A DNA stretch of 64,000 bases from Ricordea florida (taxonomy: Eukaryota > Cnidaria > Anthozoa > Corallimorpharia > Ricordeidae): the NCBI GenBank assembly GCA_949710005.1, contig OX453281.1, positions 15,787,149 through 15,851,148 on the forward strand, read 5' to 3'. The notes beneath the pieces are model-generated. The model saw only the letters and a program-made list of their open reading frames with translations, was not told the origin of the DNA and did no database searches. A program made the translations under genes and the position numbers. This document shows positions 45,301 through 58,117 of the stretch, one piece after another (positions within the stretch are counted from its first letter, which is position 1; every line of letters begins with the position of its first letter).

Positions 45301-48300
45301 TTGAAACGTTGCAGATTTGTAGTATTACGAAAAGGCAATATCTACGTAGAAAGTCAAATTGATTGTAATTCGCAATCGTATTGTATTTTGGCTGTCAAGA
45401 TATTTGCTTACGACAGCTGATTCTATAGCATACTGCTCAGACAGTACTCAAGTTCATCAAATTAGTCCTTGTTACACAGATTTGGGATAAACATGCAATT
45501 TTCACCATGTTGTAGCATTTAAAACGTTATTTAAAATTTATGTTATGTCATGATTGTAGTCATTATTGAATAGAAGATAACATACCAAGAGGTGGTGGCA
45601 AGGAAAGTCAGCCTTACAGATTTTGGTTAAAACACCATATAAGATATTGTATGGGAAGAAGGACCGTCATCTATGGGGGTAAGTTTTCGAATCATTTTTA
45701 ATGTTTTACCTATTTGTAATAGTAGGATATACACCAAGGTTTAGATAACGAGTAAAATTTTGATTGCAACGTTTAGATTTCCATGTGATGTAAGGAAAGA
45801 ACGTTTTCTATCATACGCATGCGCACTTTATACATATTGCCTATAGCCCTTACAATGAAAGTAATTCTACGATATCTCGTCCTGCAAAATCTTTGCAATG
45901 TTGAAACATTGCAGATTTGTAGTATTACGAAAAGGCAATATCTACGTAGAAAGTCAAATTGATAGTAATTCGCAATCGTGTTGTATTTTGGCTGTAAAGA
46001 TAATTGCTTAAGACAGCTGATTCTATAGCATACTGCTCAGACAGTACTCAAGTTCATCAAATTAGTCTTCATTACACAGATTAGGGTTAACCATGCATTT
46101 TTCACCATCTTGTAGCATTCAAAACGTAATTTAAAACCTATGTTATGTCGTGATTGTAGTCAATTATTTAGGACAAGATAAAATACCAAGAGGTGGTTGC
46201 AAGGAAAGTCAGCCTTACAGATTTTGGTTAAAAGACCATATAAGAGATTGTATGGGCAGAAGGACCGTCATCTATGGGGGTAAGTTATCGAATCATTTTG
46301 AATGTTTTATCTATTTGTAATAGTAGGATATACACTAAGGTTTAGATAACGAGTAAAATTTTGATTGCAACAATTAGATTTCCATTTGATGTAAGGAAAG
46401 AACGTTTTCTATCATACGCATGCGCACTTCATACATATTGCCTATAGCCCTTACAATGGAAGTATTTCTACGATATCTCGTCCTCCAAAATATTTTCAAT
46501 GCTGCAACGTTGCAGATTTGTAGTATTACGATGAGACAATATCTACGTAGAAAGTCAAATTGATTGTAATTCGCAATCGTATTGTATTTTGGCTGTCAAG
46601 ATATTTGCTTAAGACAGCTGATTCTATAGCATACTGCTCAGACAGTACTCAAGTTCATCAAATTAGTCCTTGTTACACAGATTTGGGATAAACATGCAAT
46701 TTTAACCATCTTGTAGCATTTAAAACGTAATTTAAAATCCCTGTTATGTCATGATTGTAGTCATTATTGAAGAGAAGATAAAATACCAAGAGGTGCTTGC
46801 AAGGCAAGTCAGCCTTACAGATTTTGGTTAAAACACCATATAAGATATTGTATGGGAAGAAGGACCGTCATCTATGGGGGTAAGTTATCGAATCATTTTG
46901 AATGTTTTACTTATTTGTAATAGTAGGATATACACCAAGGTTTAGATAACGAGTAAAATTTTAATTGCAACGATTAGATTTCCATGTGATGTAAGGAAAG
47001 AACGTTTTCTATCATACGCATGCGCACTTCATACATATTGCCTATAGCCATTACAATGAAAGTAATTCTACAATAGCTCGTCCTGCAGAATCTTTGCAAT
47101 GTTGAAACGTTGCAGATTTGTAGCATTACGAAAAGGCAATATCTACGTAGAAAGTCAAATCGATTGTAATTCGCAATTGTATTGTATTTTGGCTGTCAAG
47201 ATATTTGCTTAAGACAGCTGATTCTACAGCACACTGCCCAGACAGTACTCAAGTTCATCAAATTAGTCCTTATTACACAGATTTGGGATAAACATGCAAT
47301 TTTCACCATCTTGTAGCGTTTAAAACGTGATTTAAAATCCATGTTATGTCTTGATTGTAGTCATTATTGAAGAGAAGATAAAATACCAAGAGGTGGTTGC
47401 AAGGAAAGTCAGCCTTACAGATTTTGGTTAAAACACCATATATGAGATTGTATGGGCAGAAGGACCGTCATCTATGGGGGTAAGTTATCGAATCATTTGA
47501 ATGTTTTAGCTATTTGTAATAGTAGGATATACACCAAGGTTTAGATAAGTAGTAAAATTTTGATTGCAGCGGTTAGATTTCCATGTGATATAAGGAAAGA
47601 ACGTTTTCTATCATACGCATGCGCACTTTATACATATTAACTATAGCCCTTACATTGAAAGTAATTCTACGATATCTCGTCATGCAGAATCTTTGCAATG
47701 CTGAAACGTTGCAGATTTGTAGTACTACGAAAGGGCAATATCTGCGTAGAAAGTCAAAATGATTGTAATTCGCAATCGTGTTCTATTTTGGCTGTAAAGA
47801 TATTTGCCTAAGACAGCTGATTGTATAGCATACTGTTCAAACAGTAGTCAAGGTCATTAAGTCAGTCCTCATTACACAGATTAGGGATGAACATTAAATT
47901 TTCACCATCTTGTAGCATTAAAAAAATAATTTAAAATCCATGTTATGTCGTGTTTGTAGTCATTATTGAAGACAAGATAAAATACCAAGAGGTGGTGGCA
48001 AGGAAAGTCAGCCTTACAGATTTTCGTTAAAACACCATATAAGAGATTGTATGGGCAGAAGGACCGTCATCAATGGGGGTAAGTTATCGAATCTTTTTCA
48101 ATGTTTTATCTATTTTTAATAGTAGGATATACACTAAGGTTTAGATAACGAGTAAAATTTTGATTGCAACAATTAGATTTCCATGTGATGTAAGGAAAGA
48201 ACGTTTTCTATCATACGCATGCGCACTTCATACATATTGCCTATAGCCCTTACAATGGAAGTATTTCTACGATATCTCGTCCTCCAAAATATTTTCAATG

Positions 48301-49325
48301 CTGCAACGTTGCAGATTTGTAGTAGTACGATGAGACAATATCTACGTAGAAAGTCAAGTTGATTGTAATTCGCAATCGTATTGTATTTTGGATGTCAAGA
48401 TATTTGCTTAAGACAGCTGATTCTATAGCATACTGCTCAGACAGTACTCAAGTTCATCAAATTAGTCTTCTCTACACAGATTAGGGTTAACCATGCATTT
48501 TTCACCATCTTGTAGCATTCAAAACGTAATTTAAAACCTATGTTATGTCGTGATTGTAGTCAATTATTTAGGACAAGATAAAATACAAAGAGGTGCTTGC
48601 AAGGCAAGTCAGCCTTACAGATTTTGGTTAAAAGACCATATAAGAGATTGTATGGGCAGAAGGACCGTCATCTATGGGGGTAAGTTATCGAATCATTTTG
48701 AATGTTATATTTATTTGTAATAGTAGTATATACACTAGGGTTTAGATAACGAGTAAAATTTAGATTGCAATGATTAGATTTTTTATGTGATGTAATGAAA
48801 GAACGTTTTCTATCATACGCATGCGCACTTCATACATATTGCCTAAAGCCCTATCAATAAAAGTATTCTACGATAGCTCGTCCTGCAGAATCTTTGCAAC
48901 GCTCAAACGTTGCAGATTTGTAGTATTACAACAGGGCAATATTTACGTAGAAAGTCAAATTGATTGTAATTCGCAATCGTATTGTATCTTGGCTGTCAAG
49001 ATATTTTCTTAAGACAGCTGATTCCATAACATACTGCTCAGACTGTACTCAAGTTCATCAAATCAGTTCTCAATACACAGATTAGGGATGAACATGCAAT
49101 TTTCACCATCTTGTAGCATTTAAAACGTAATTTAAAATCCATGTTATGTCGTGATTGTAGTCATTATTAAAAACAAGATAAAATACCAAGAGGTGGTTTC
49201 AAGGAAAGTCAGCCTTACAGATTTTGGTTAAAACACCATATAAGAGATTGTATGGGCAGAAGGACCGACATGTATGGGGGTAAGTTATGGAATCATTTTG
49301 AATGTTTTATCTATTTGTAATAGTA
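39399..49325. repeat. Satellite array C
   Basis: About 16.5 units of the same 600-bp satellite, all in one orientation. Successive units at about 41210-42400 are identical over long stretches, 40320-40620 recurs at 42720-43020, and 43680-44200 recurs near 45480-46000, showing repeated local copying. The last units (from about 47500) are more diverged, as expected near an array edge. Recognisable satellite stops after ATTTGTAATAGTA. No gene seen. Confidence 0.95.
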
Positions 49326-50460
49326 CTCAGGCAACTTAAGGCATGACTAAGGCATGGAAACGAGGCTAATTTAATTTTTTAGCGATTTTGTTTAATAATT
49401 TTGAGTAATCAAACCGCAATTTTGCCTGGGAACATAGTGCAATGCTATCAAGATCTTCTGTTGATTACATCACCATAGCAACCATAGTTTGCGAGCTATT
49501 AAGTTTCAAATGATGTAAAATGGTTTATTTTTCTGTGGCAAAATGGGGAAAACTTCGATCATTTATTTTTATTGACTATCCTCAATATTCTATTGAGGAA
49601 TAATCACATAGCACAGATTAGCCTTGTATGGACTTTTATAAGGCGATGTTGCTGACCAGTAGTTAAAGGCATTCTGAGCATCATGAGAAAAGCGGTTTTC
49701 CACGTACTTTTTCGACCGATTTCCAAAACGCAGACTTGGTCCGCTAAAATACGAAGCATTTTTATAAATGAACATGCTAGTTGTATGCAAAAATCCATTA
49801 AAGGTGGTTCATTGTACCGGTTATCTATTCCCCGTGGTTGAAAATTAGCCGGCACTCAGCCTTTTGAAAATTGGGCGCCATTTTCTTGAAGACCGTTGCT
49901 TGACTCGTACTGGGACTGAGCCAAAAAAATCCGAGCTCTCACTACTGAAGGGAATTTTGTCGCTTTTTTATTTCTTGTGAGGGATACGCTTGGTCGATAT
50001 TTGTCAAAACAGACACTATTCAAAATGGTGGACGAAGAACTCTTTTTCTTGAGGAATCTCGAAAGAAAGTTCCGAGCTGTTTTCCACCAAACAGTGACCT
50101 GAAATGATATCTATGGTAAACTGTTAGTTTAATCTCTCACTTAAATAAACCTTTCGTGACATTACTGCATTTTATATGAAGAAATCGGGAGGTTAATTTG
50201 AGCAGGGTTGTCATTTACAAAGATCGCGTTTAAAATAAAAATGGTTTGCTTAAAAAGTTGCGTTGTGTTATTCTTAAATTCTGTTTTGGCGCGGGCGGGA
50301 AATACACGATAACCGTAGCAAAGGTTTTTGATATCAAATATCATTTCAATTTAGCTAGTGCGAAGTTGAGTTCTTAGAAGCTTACACATCGAGGTTAAAT
50401 TCACCATTCAAACAGTTTCCTTAGAAAGTATAGAGAAGCTTCGACTACAAGCTTATTGAA
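49326..50460. other. Unique sequence right of the satellite
   Basis: No convincing gene, RNA or repeat. AT-rich with short open frames only. The last 100-200 bp may hold the promoter of the gene fragment starting at 50461. Confidence 0.5.
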
Positions 50461-51510
50461 ATGGCCGTAAACGTTGACTGTGCTTGGGCAAGAGTGTCTA
50501 TCAGAGAGTCCAAACGTTTATGCTGCATCGAGAGGAATCCTGAAGAAGGTTCTGCAAAATTTGGAGCAAGGGTAATTGAGGATAGGTACAGAATTTACCG
50601 CGAGCAATTCAAGGAATACACTCAATTACATAATTATCAGCAAGCATGACTTCGTCCGGGTGTACAAAATCATTGACGATAAATTCAGCAACTGGAGAAG
50701 CAAGTCAGATAAAGAGGCCTATCTCACACAGTTCTCAACAAAGAACTGGAATGACTCCAAAGTGATCTCCAAAGAAGGAAAAAAGGAACACTCACTTTCG
50801 ACCTGTAAGGCATGTTTTCTATTCAATTCACAGCTTCAGTCTACATTCCCTATGAGTAAGCACTGTAGGATGACCAGAAAGGGCCCCCTAAGTGATCTTC
50901 AGGTAGATGCCAAAAGACAAATCAATCACAAGGACTCAAATGTTCCAAATAAGAAACTCAAATTAAAGGGTGAGGCTATTTTTTGCTGCCTACAATGAAA
51001 AATGCAAGGAAAACTTTGGCAAATCTTTAAGTGACATCCTTGTTCTTGTTCCTGAGGCTGGCTTTGAGAAGAGACTTTCACCTGTAGAAAAGAGAAAATT
51101 GAAAAGAGATCAGCAAAGACAACTAAAATATCAAGTTGAGAAACAAATGGCTCAAAGTGATACTGATGTTCACCTCAGCCTCTGTGAGTCATATAGTGCA
51201 AGAAAAACTAAAAGGCTTGCAGAAGCCTTTGAGACTATTGAGGAAGCTAAGGAGAGAGCTAACAAAACTTCCCCCAAAGTAAAAGAAAGACCACACACTG
51301 CTTTGGTTGAAAACATTGATGGCAACTTACAGCAGCTATTGGCAGAGGTAGATTCCTGGCCTGATAAAAGAGTCAACTGGTCAGAGAAAGCGAGGGCCTA
51401 CAAAATAAGAACGAAGGGTCAAGAATCCACACCTGGAAATGGAGGGCAGATGATTAAAACCTTCCTGCAATCAAAAGGAATCAACCATCGGAAAAAATTG
51501 CCCATACATT
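50461..51510 (+). pseudogene. 5' part of a coral multi-copy gene, two frameshifts
   Basis: Three consecutive reading frames encode one collinear protein. The first frame (from ATG 50461) carries ARVIEDRYRIYREQFKEYTQ and loses frame near 50634. The second carries ISKHDFVRVYKIIDDKFSNW and SLSTCKACFLFNSQLQSTFP and loses frame in a T run near 50987. The third carries AAYNEKCKENFGKSLSDILV, a charged helical region and NGGQMIKTFLQSKGI. The order and motifs match a large uncharacterised protein family that I associate with coral genomes, often in many copies. No catalytic domain recognised. Two breaks within 400 bp suggest a decayed copy; sequencing errors or micro-exons are alternatives. The next exon begins at 52903. 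Confidence 0.6.
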
Positions 51511-51575
51511 TGGAACATTTGCTCTATTCGGTCCCAGCCTCTCTCTTTTCATGTTTTTCCTTATCTTTTCCTTGA

Positions 51576-52902
51576 TGTTTTTTAAAATCCTTGGGCTAAG
51601 AAAGATGTTTTCATTACACCAGGGGTCCAAGCACGCTCTGGCTATTCTTTCTACCACTAAGGGACACAAAAATACTTCATCCCATGAAATCCTACCGCTC
51701 TCTTTCTCTTTCTTGACCGCTTCATAGAAAACATAGCTGAAAATATAATGATAACAGCGCGTAAGGAATATTTTATCATGACCAGATCCATTATTAGTTC
51801 TGCGTATCATAAAACTAAAGAAATTAGACAAAATTATAAAATGTACTTACTTGTTTATTTGTATATTGAAAAAAGGCTCTTCACCACTTTTCCAGTATTT
51901 ATCATGTTCTTGTTCACCACCTTCGTCTTCGTTTTGTGCAGAGCAAAAGGCTGTACACAAAAGTATTGTAACTAGCACGAGAAATGCGTGACATAACATC
52001 GTAGCTTTCCCAAAAACTCAGCTCAAAATTTACTCTTAGATACAGAAATGTACTGTTAAGAAATTCAGAAGAGTACTTCCCGGGAGCTTGGAAGCAAATT
52101 TACGGCTACCGGCGAGAATGATCAGGGAAAATACGGTATAAAATTTGAACGTACTGCCATGAATTACATATCAAAATGCTCAGAAAAGCGCTGGGTATTC
52201 GAATGCACTTCTGTTATTTTGACAAGTTCTGTTTAATTTCAAAGAGAGACGACTTTCTAGCTTGACCCCTGGTTTGTCACGCATTTCCCTTGTTAAATAC
52301 GTGTAATTGCCTGCATTCACCTCAAAAAATACGGTGATTTTTTTCAACAGAATCAAATGAAATCAATACATTTCAGTCCGTGAATAAATGAATTAACTAA
52401 ATCCATTTCTGTTATTTGCCTAGATAGTTACAATTTTGAGAAAAATCCAAAAAAGTGCGTTTTTGAGGGCTTATTTGTATGGGCCCGCGTGTGGGGGCGT
52501 GAGCCCAAAATCGTTACTGAGTATTTATTAACACATTTTTTCCGATGATTGCCCGTTTTGAGCGAACATATGACAATAGTGACAACCAAGATGGATGCAG
52601 TAGAGGTAAAATTGTTATGGTAGTTTCCAGATTTGTTAAATGAAAGAACCAGAAATATAATTATTAAAATTCCAAATGTGTCTAAGATACTAGCTGAAGA
52701 TTCTTTAGCTCATTATGGTTATTGCATCATAGGTTCAGAGATACCGTAGTGAGCAGAAAAAAAAAACAGAACAATTTTTCTTTCATACTGTAAACAAAAT
52801 GAAAAAATTTAAACATTATTGTATTCATTTTTGTAGGTGTGTGGCAAACCAAAAAAAATAAACAACAACTAAAAAGTTAAGTACAATTTTTTTACTTTAC
52901 AG
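51576..52902. other. Probable intron, contains a short inverted-repeat insertion
   Basis: Separates two parts of the same gene; ends with a pyrimidine tract and TTTACAG acceptor at 52902. Contains GAAATGCGTGACA at 51981-51993 and its exact reverse complement at 52275-52287, which may be the ends of a roughly 300-bp non-autonomous element. A 116-codon open frame on the minus strand (51481-51831) has no recognised motif. Confidence 0.45.
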
Positions 52903-53886
52903 GATTCAGGGTACAGAGGGCCATCCGCAAACAGCATGGTGGAAACATTTCAGTCCCTGTTGCTCGATCCAATGAAAAGGTAAAAAAAAGCATCCAAGAA
53001 GGCATTAAAAATGGAAAATATAATATTGGAGTCCCTGTTGTAAGTACAGAGATTTCAAAACTTTCCATCAGCAAAGAAGGAAATGTAGAGGAGAAAAAAT
53101 GCAACCTGCAGGCTCGTAAAATACCTCTAGAAAATATAAGAAAAAGAGCACTGGTCAACAACAAGGAACTGCTTAGGTTGCATAGTGACACTTTTTACGA
53201 AAACCTCAGAAGTGAAAATGAAATTCACTTGGAGCTCACAAAAATGCATGAAGACACAGATGGAGAAGTGGAATATATCAGAGACAAGCTGAAGATGTTT
53301 CAACGCAAGAGACATTGGTTAATGTGGCATGACCATTCAACTCTATCAAACTATGGCCATATGTTGTTCTGTTTAAGAGAGTTGTATGACCCTGCTATAC
53401 ATATAACCAATGAAGAAGCAAAGGTTAAGCTTGGTAAAGAAGTGGATGTGCAAGCCACAGTTGAAAAGCCCCACTTGTACATACTAGGACAAAGTGGCTC
53501 CAGTATTGAAGAACAAATGAAATTTGTCCCAACAAGACAAGATGACCTCAGATCCATTAAACAGCCAATAACAACAGACGAAGGGATTGATCTTGTGGAT
53601 GAAATGCGATTCATGAATGGTGACAATCCATCTGTTCAGTTCGAATCAGGGAATCAGCATGGTGGTCACAAAGGCTGTTCAGGTTGTGATGGTGACTTAA
53701 ATCTCAGCTATGACCTGGAATATATGTCCACAAGAAAGTACCTGACACTAGACGAAAGGCGGAAGCTGGTAGTTGCAGGTAAAGAGGGCAAGAAAGGTAA
53801 TTTGCATCCTTTTAAAGATCTCAAGGTCAATGCCCTCCGGGCAGATCTAACAGCAAGAGGCACTGCAGATGTAAACAGCCTGACTA
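52903..53886 (+). pseudogene. Coral multi-copy gene, exon cut by a transposon
   Basis: Open from the acceptor at 52902 through VARSNEKVKKSIQEGIKNGK, KKCNLQARKIPLENIRKRAL, FQRKRHWLMWHDHSTLSNYG, MLFCLRELYDP and KVNALRADLTARGTADVNSL. The coding frame ends at the TA at 53885-53886, where the 9.7-kb transposon starts; an artificial stop follows inside the transposon. Coding resumes in the correct phase at 63603. The WHDHSTLSNYGHM block is a hallmark of this family. Function unknown. Confidence 0.75.
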
Positions 53887-53904
53887 CCCTTGCAGGAATT
53901 CAGT

Positions 53905-54118
53905 ATATTTGAAGCATACTTCAAATGGCTGTCAAAGACACAAAAAAGTATACTTCATTTGTACTTTAAGTATACTTTAAGTATACTTAGCGAAGTATAC
54001 TTAAAGTACAGTACTTTTGGTCACATGGAAAGTATACTTGAAGTATACTTCAAAAGCAGTACACTTCAAGTATGCTTCACATTAAGTATACTTCAAGTAT
54101 ACTTTAAATATACTTCTT
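53905..54118. repeat. Left subterminal AAGTATACTT repeats
   Basis: More than ten copies of (A)AGTATACTT and near variants in both orientations (the motif is its own inverse), separated by short spacers; mirrored at 63358-63590. Subterminal motif clusters of this sort are where CACTA transposases bind. Confidence 0.85.
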
Positions 54119-54268
54119 GCATATGAAATGAATACAGTCTTACTCAGATGATTACAGTAGTAAAAATCTGTATTTATTAGGTGAATGCCAAGTAAAGTAT
54201 ATGAAATGTAGAAAATTACAAAATTTGTAAATAAAGAAGTTAAAATATATAAAAAAGTTACAAGCTGT

Positions 54269-55720
54269 CTACACAGCTTTTTTTTTCTTGGACTTTGCTT
54301 CAAGGCACGTAATTTTATTTCTCAAACTGATCTTGATAATGTTGTCAGAACTCTCTGGAAATTTTTTCCTTGTGTAGCCTAGAAATAAAAGAGACATGTT
54401 TAAGTCTTTAAAATCATTTCTACCTCTATATCTGTAGGCTTTTAAGTGGGTGAACATACAACTGGGACTTTTTTTTGTAAAAAGTACATAACTCATAGAG
54501 GGACTTAACAACTGAGCTTTTATACACTGTTAAAAGTTCTTGTCATATGGCTGAACAGGTCCATAATGAAAAATATAATTCTGATTGGTTCCTTAAGCAC
54601 TGCAAATTTCGGAAAACAAACTGCAGATGGACTATGCCACTCATGAAATAATTTCTGCAAATTGCTTTCTCAGTTCATTGCTTGAAATAAACAGGTTTTT
54701 GGTCTGTACAAATCTTTTCCCTTCATTTTTGGAGGACAATTTCAGTTAAATGTTCACAAAGTAGCATATGAGAAACCTAAACAAGCTCTCCTGGATCAAT
54801 TTTTTTCCAGTATGGACCTCATATTAGTTCAGTAAACAGTAGCCTCCATATGATAGACATTTGTCTGCTGACATTATCTGTTCCAAGAAGTGAACAGTTT
54901 TCCAAGCAGAGCTTTAACTGGGAAATATTTAGTCACATGAAGGGTTTAGACCAATTGTGTGAGAGCAAAAATAGTTGATGGATTATAATATATTATACTG
55001 TTGAATATACAAGCGTCTAATAACCCTTACCCATAACACTATCCAGGATGTCTGCATCAATGCATTCTTTCCCATTCTTTCCGGTGAGACTTTTTCCAAT
55101 CAATTCACTATCCTTATAGAAGCAGCTCAGCAAAAAGCAGGCAGTTGCCGTGGCTGTTTTCTTGGAAAATGCCTTTGTGATGTGGCTCTCGTAGACATAG
55201 ACCCGTTTTCCAGGGGACAGTTCTATCATCTGCAAACATTGAAATGTTTGGTAATTTTTAGAGAGACTCATCACACATGTATATGGATATGTACTCACTC
55301 ATAAGCTGGCTTTTTAACAGTGCATTTCTTTGGGAAAATCCAAGAATGCATTCCCTACATTAATCTGAAAGAAATATTTTGCATTTCTCAACTAAACAGA
55401 TTAATACACTACACAAGATCATTAATTTTGGATCTCTCTCACCCATCACCATATGAACTTCTATTCAAAATGTGATAAACAATTAGCTAGAACTTTCCTG
55501 CAAACAAAAAAAAGAATGGCACGATTTGACTGGAGTTCTTTATGTAGACCATCCACACCATATTAAACATAATATCAATCAATTAAATCAATCATATCTT
55601 TATCTAAACTCTCTCAAACTCAGATTTTTGAGTAGCATACAAAAGTGCTAGTACCTCTGACTCATCCTTAAAATTGCACTACTTGATAGAAATTACACTA
55701 CATGTACTTATTTATATGTA

Positions 55721-55757
<37 letters not shown>

Positions 55758-57900
55758 TATTCTTACTTGATGATTCTCTGCAATTGCCTTAGAAACGTTT
55801 CCTGGCCTTGGAGCTTCACCTTGTTGAATTTCATTTGCTGCTTCCAACCTGCACAGATTAAGTTGCTCTGTGAGTAAGGCATTAGATTCTTTCAGTTCTT
55901 TGTTTTCTGCCAGAAGATGGTGGCATCTGGCACAGTCTGGCTCGATTTGTCCTCTTGGGCACTTGTTTGGTGTTGAAGTATGCAGAGGTTTTGTCCTTGG
56001 TCTTTTCATTCCAACAGTTGGTCTCTCAAATGTGTGAGGCATTGGTCTAACATAGGTAACTGCTTCTTGAACATCAATATCACTTGTTAAGTCTATACCA
56101 CTATCATCAAGGTCTAAAAGAGAGAAACAAAAAAAAAAAAAAAATTTTATTAACATGTGAAAACACAGTTGTTTTGTGTTGCACTAGTTCTGCTAAAGTA
56201 TACAGAAAAGTCTTAACCTACTATTACTAAAATATTCCTTTGCACTGTCCTCACCGTTTTCATCATCACTCCTGTTTGATGCCCCTGCTGCCATTCTCCT
56301 CAAGTTGTCAAAGAGCAAATCATCGGTTTTTCTTCTTTTGACACTCTTGTCTTGCTGCTTCTCCTTGTTGGCCACTTCCCTGCTTTGAACTTCTTTCTCC
56401 CTTCTTTCTAGTTCAAGCTCTTTCCTCTGCAGCTCCTTTTCTTTCTCCTCCACTTCTCTCCCTTGCTCATCAACTATAACAACCGATTTGTTCAGTTGTG
56501 ATAGCTGTCCCAGAAGACTGAAGTCCCTTTCATCAAGCGCTTTTTTCTTTTTCAGCTTTTCTTTTTTTTTTTCTCCTCTTTTTCTTTATTGTCTGCTTGT
56601 TTTTGTTCTTCGCTTTTACCTTTGGGTGTTTCAGGGTTTTTTTCCTTCTTTTTTTTCTCTGCCTGTTTACTGCTCTTGTCTTTTTGGAGTGATACTGATG
56701 ATGGCCCTCCCTTTCGTTTTGTATCTTTTTTTGATCCATTGCATTTTTGGTTTTAATCAGCTGGTCTTTATCTTCTGTTCCAAAATGCAAGTAATAAATA
56801 TTATTATTAGTTATGCCTACTGGTAAATACAAATCATGTAAAATAAGTCATTATATCAAGTTTGCTAATAGGAAATTTTGGCATTACCGTAAATAGATCA
56901 TTTGAATAGTTAAATATTGAGTTTATTCTTTTAATATTTGCTGTCACAAATTTGCATATTTATTTTGATGAATACCGGTAGGCCATTTTACTGTTGGGTA
57001 CTCAGTTTCCCGGCCTATAAATGCAAGCCAGGTTGGAGGTGACGTTGCTTTGATACAAACCTCTCTGCTTTTCTCATAATGCAAACTAGTTAGCATTGGA
57101 ACAACTAGATTATGACGACAAAGCATTGAGGTCTGAAAATTTACTTTCCTACAGCCTGCATGAGGTAGTTACTTAATCTAATGTTGAGTTGGACCATTAC
57201 TTCCCAACATATGTTTCTCCTTGTATTGACAAAACTTTAGGCACAAAATGAAAAAAAAAAACACTTACCACTCTCACTAAGTATTACACAGGGGTAGTAC
57301 TGCTTGTCATTGTACATAGCTTTAGTTGTACCATTGTCTTCCTTTGTTACTTGGTTTTCCTTCACCACAGTCTTTATGTTATCTTCAATAAACTGGACCA
57401 GAAAATATCCTTCAAATGGATATCCATATCTTAGTACAAAACGTTTTAGAGAGTTCACAATGCTATATCACAGTGGAACCACGCAGTTACATAAGGTTAT
57501 GTTTGAACAGTAGAAAGTAACAGTCAGCATATGGTGATAGTTTCCCATAATCAAATACTGAAAATTTGGCTCTCTATTTTACTGACCTTACGCGGAATTT
57601 TAAAAGAACAAAGCAAACTAATTTGTAGGCTACATGTTGTAAGGGCAAGTGAGTTGTGACAAGCTTACATAAAGTGGTAAGTGACAATTTTATATGAAAA
57701 AGCAAATTTTTCCAGTCGCCTAGAGACAAAATTTAGTCGCTTGTGGCACCCGGGCGCCTCTAGAGCACGGACCTGAAGGGGATTCGAAAACTATGTGGTT
57801 GATTATAGAACACGAGAATTATATAACTAAGTAACTTACTTGCTTCGCCATGCTTAAGTGATGGGGTTGTTTTCCTTTTGTCTTTTCCTGTAGCACTCAT
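54269..57900 (-). CDS. BEN-domain gene with coiled coil, multi-exon (carried by the transposon)
   Basis: Exons on the minus strand, by splice signals and continuity: start exon about 57840-57900 (MSATGKDKRKTTPSLKHGEA, donor GTAAGT); 57269 to about 57460 (YGYPFEGYFLVQFIEDN, YYPCVILSES, donor GTAAGTG); about 56222-56600 (Lys-rich, then ALDERDFSLLGQLSQLNKSV and a Glu/Lys coiled coil); 55767-56113 (LDDSGIDLTSD, Cys-rich CPRGQIEPDCARC, leucine-rich helix, donor GTAAGA); 55031-55229 (MIELSPGKRVYVYESHITKA, donor GTAAGG); 54269-54378 (YTRKKFPESSDNIIKISLRN, stop). The last two exons make a BEN domain, a DNA-binding or chromatin-associated fold. The A-rich tract near 56560 may hold a frameshift, and one exon junction phase is unresolved. 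Divergent from the transposase. Confidence 0.6.
54379..55030. other. Intron of the BEN-domain gene
   Basis: Lies between donor GTAAGG at 55025-55030 and the acceptor just above 54378. Nothing else recognised. Confidence 0.5.
55230..55766. other. Intron of the BEN-domain gene
   Basis: Bounded by GTAAGA (55761-55766) and TTTGCAG (minus strand, ending at 55230). Contains the AT microsatellite; otherwise nothing recognised. Confidence 0.5.
55723..55755. repeat. (AT)n microsatellite
   Basis: About 16 uninterrupted AT dinucleotides. Confidence 0.95.
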
Positions 57901-58117
57901 ATTCTACACAATAACTCAAGCATAAAATACACGTATTGTTCTTGCAAATGGACTTGAACGACCTCACGCGCTCGAGCAACAACCAAAAGTTCCCGCCTAA
58001 ACCAGAAACCCGGCCAAATAAGGCTATACGTAAAATCCCGTATGTGGTGCAACCGTGCAAAGATCAGCGGTAAGTCTAGCAAAGTGACATGCGCGAACCA
58101 ATCAAAGGATATGAAAG

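Noticed and set aside
1-49325. CRISPR-like array
   Set aside because: The repeats are 600-bp satellite units with no short repeat/spacer structure, in a eukaryotic setting.
51481-51831. Minus-strand 116-codon frame at the exon-intron edge of the coral gene
   Set aside because: No recognised motif and overlaps the antisense of a coding segment; kept only as a note.
53899-53912. The stop after GIQYI as the true end of the coral gene
   Set aside because: These codons lie inside the transposon end; coding continues in phase at 63603.
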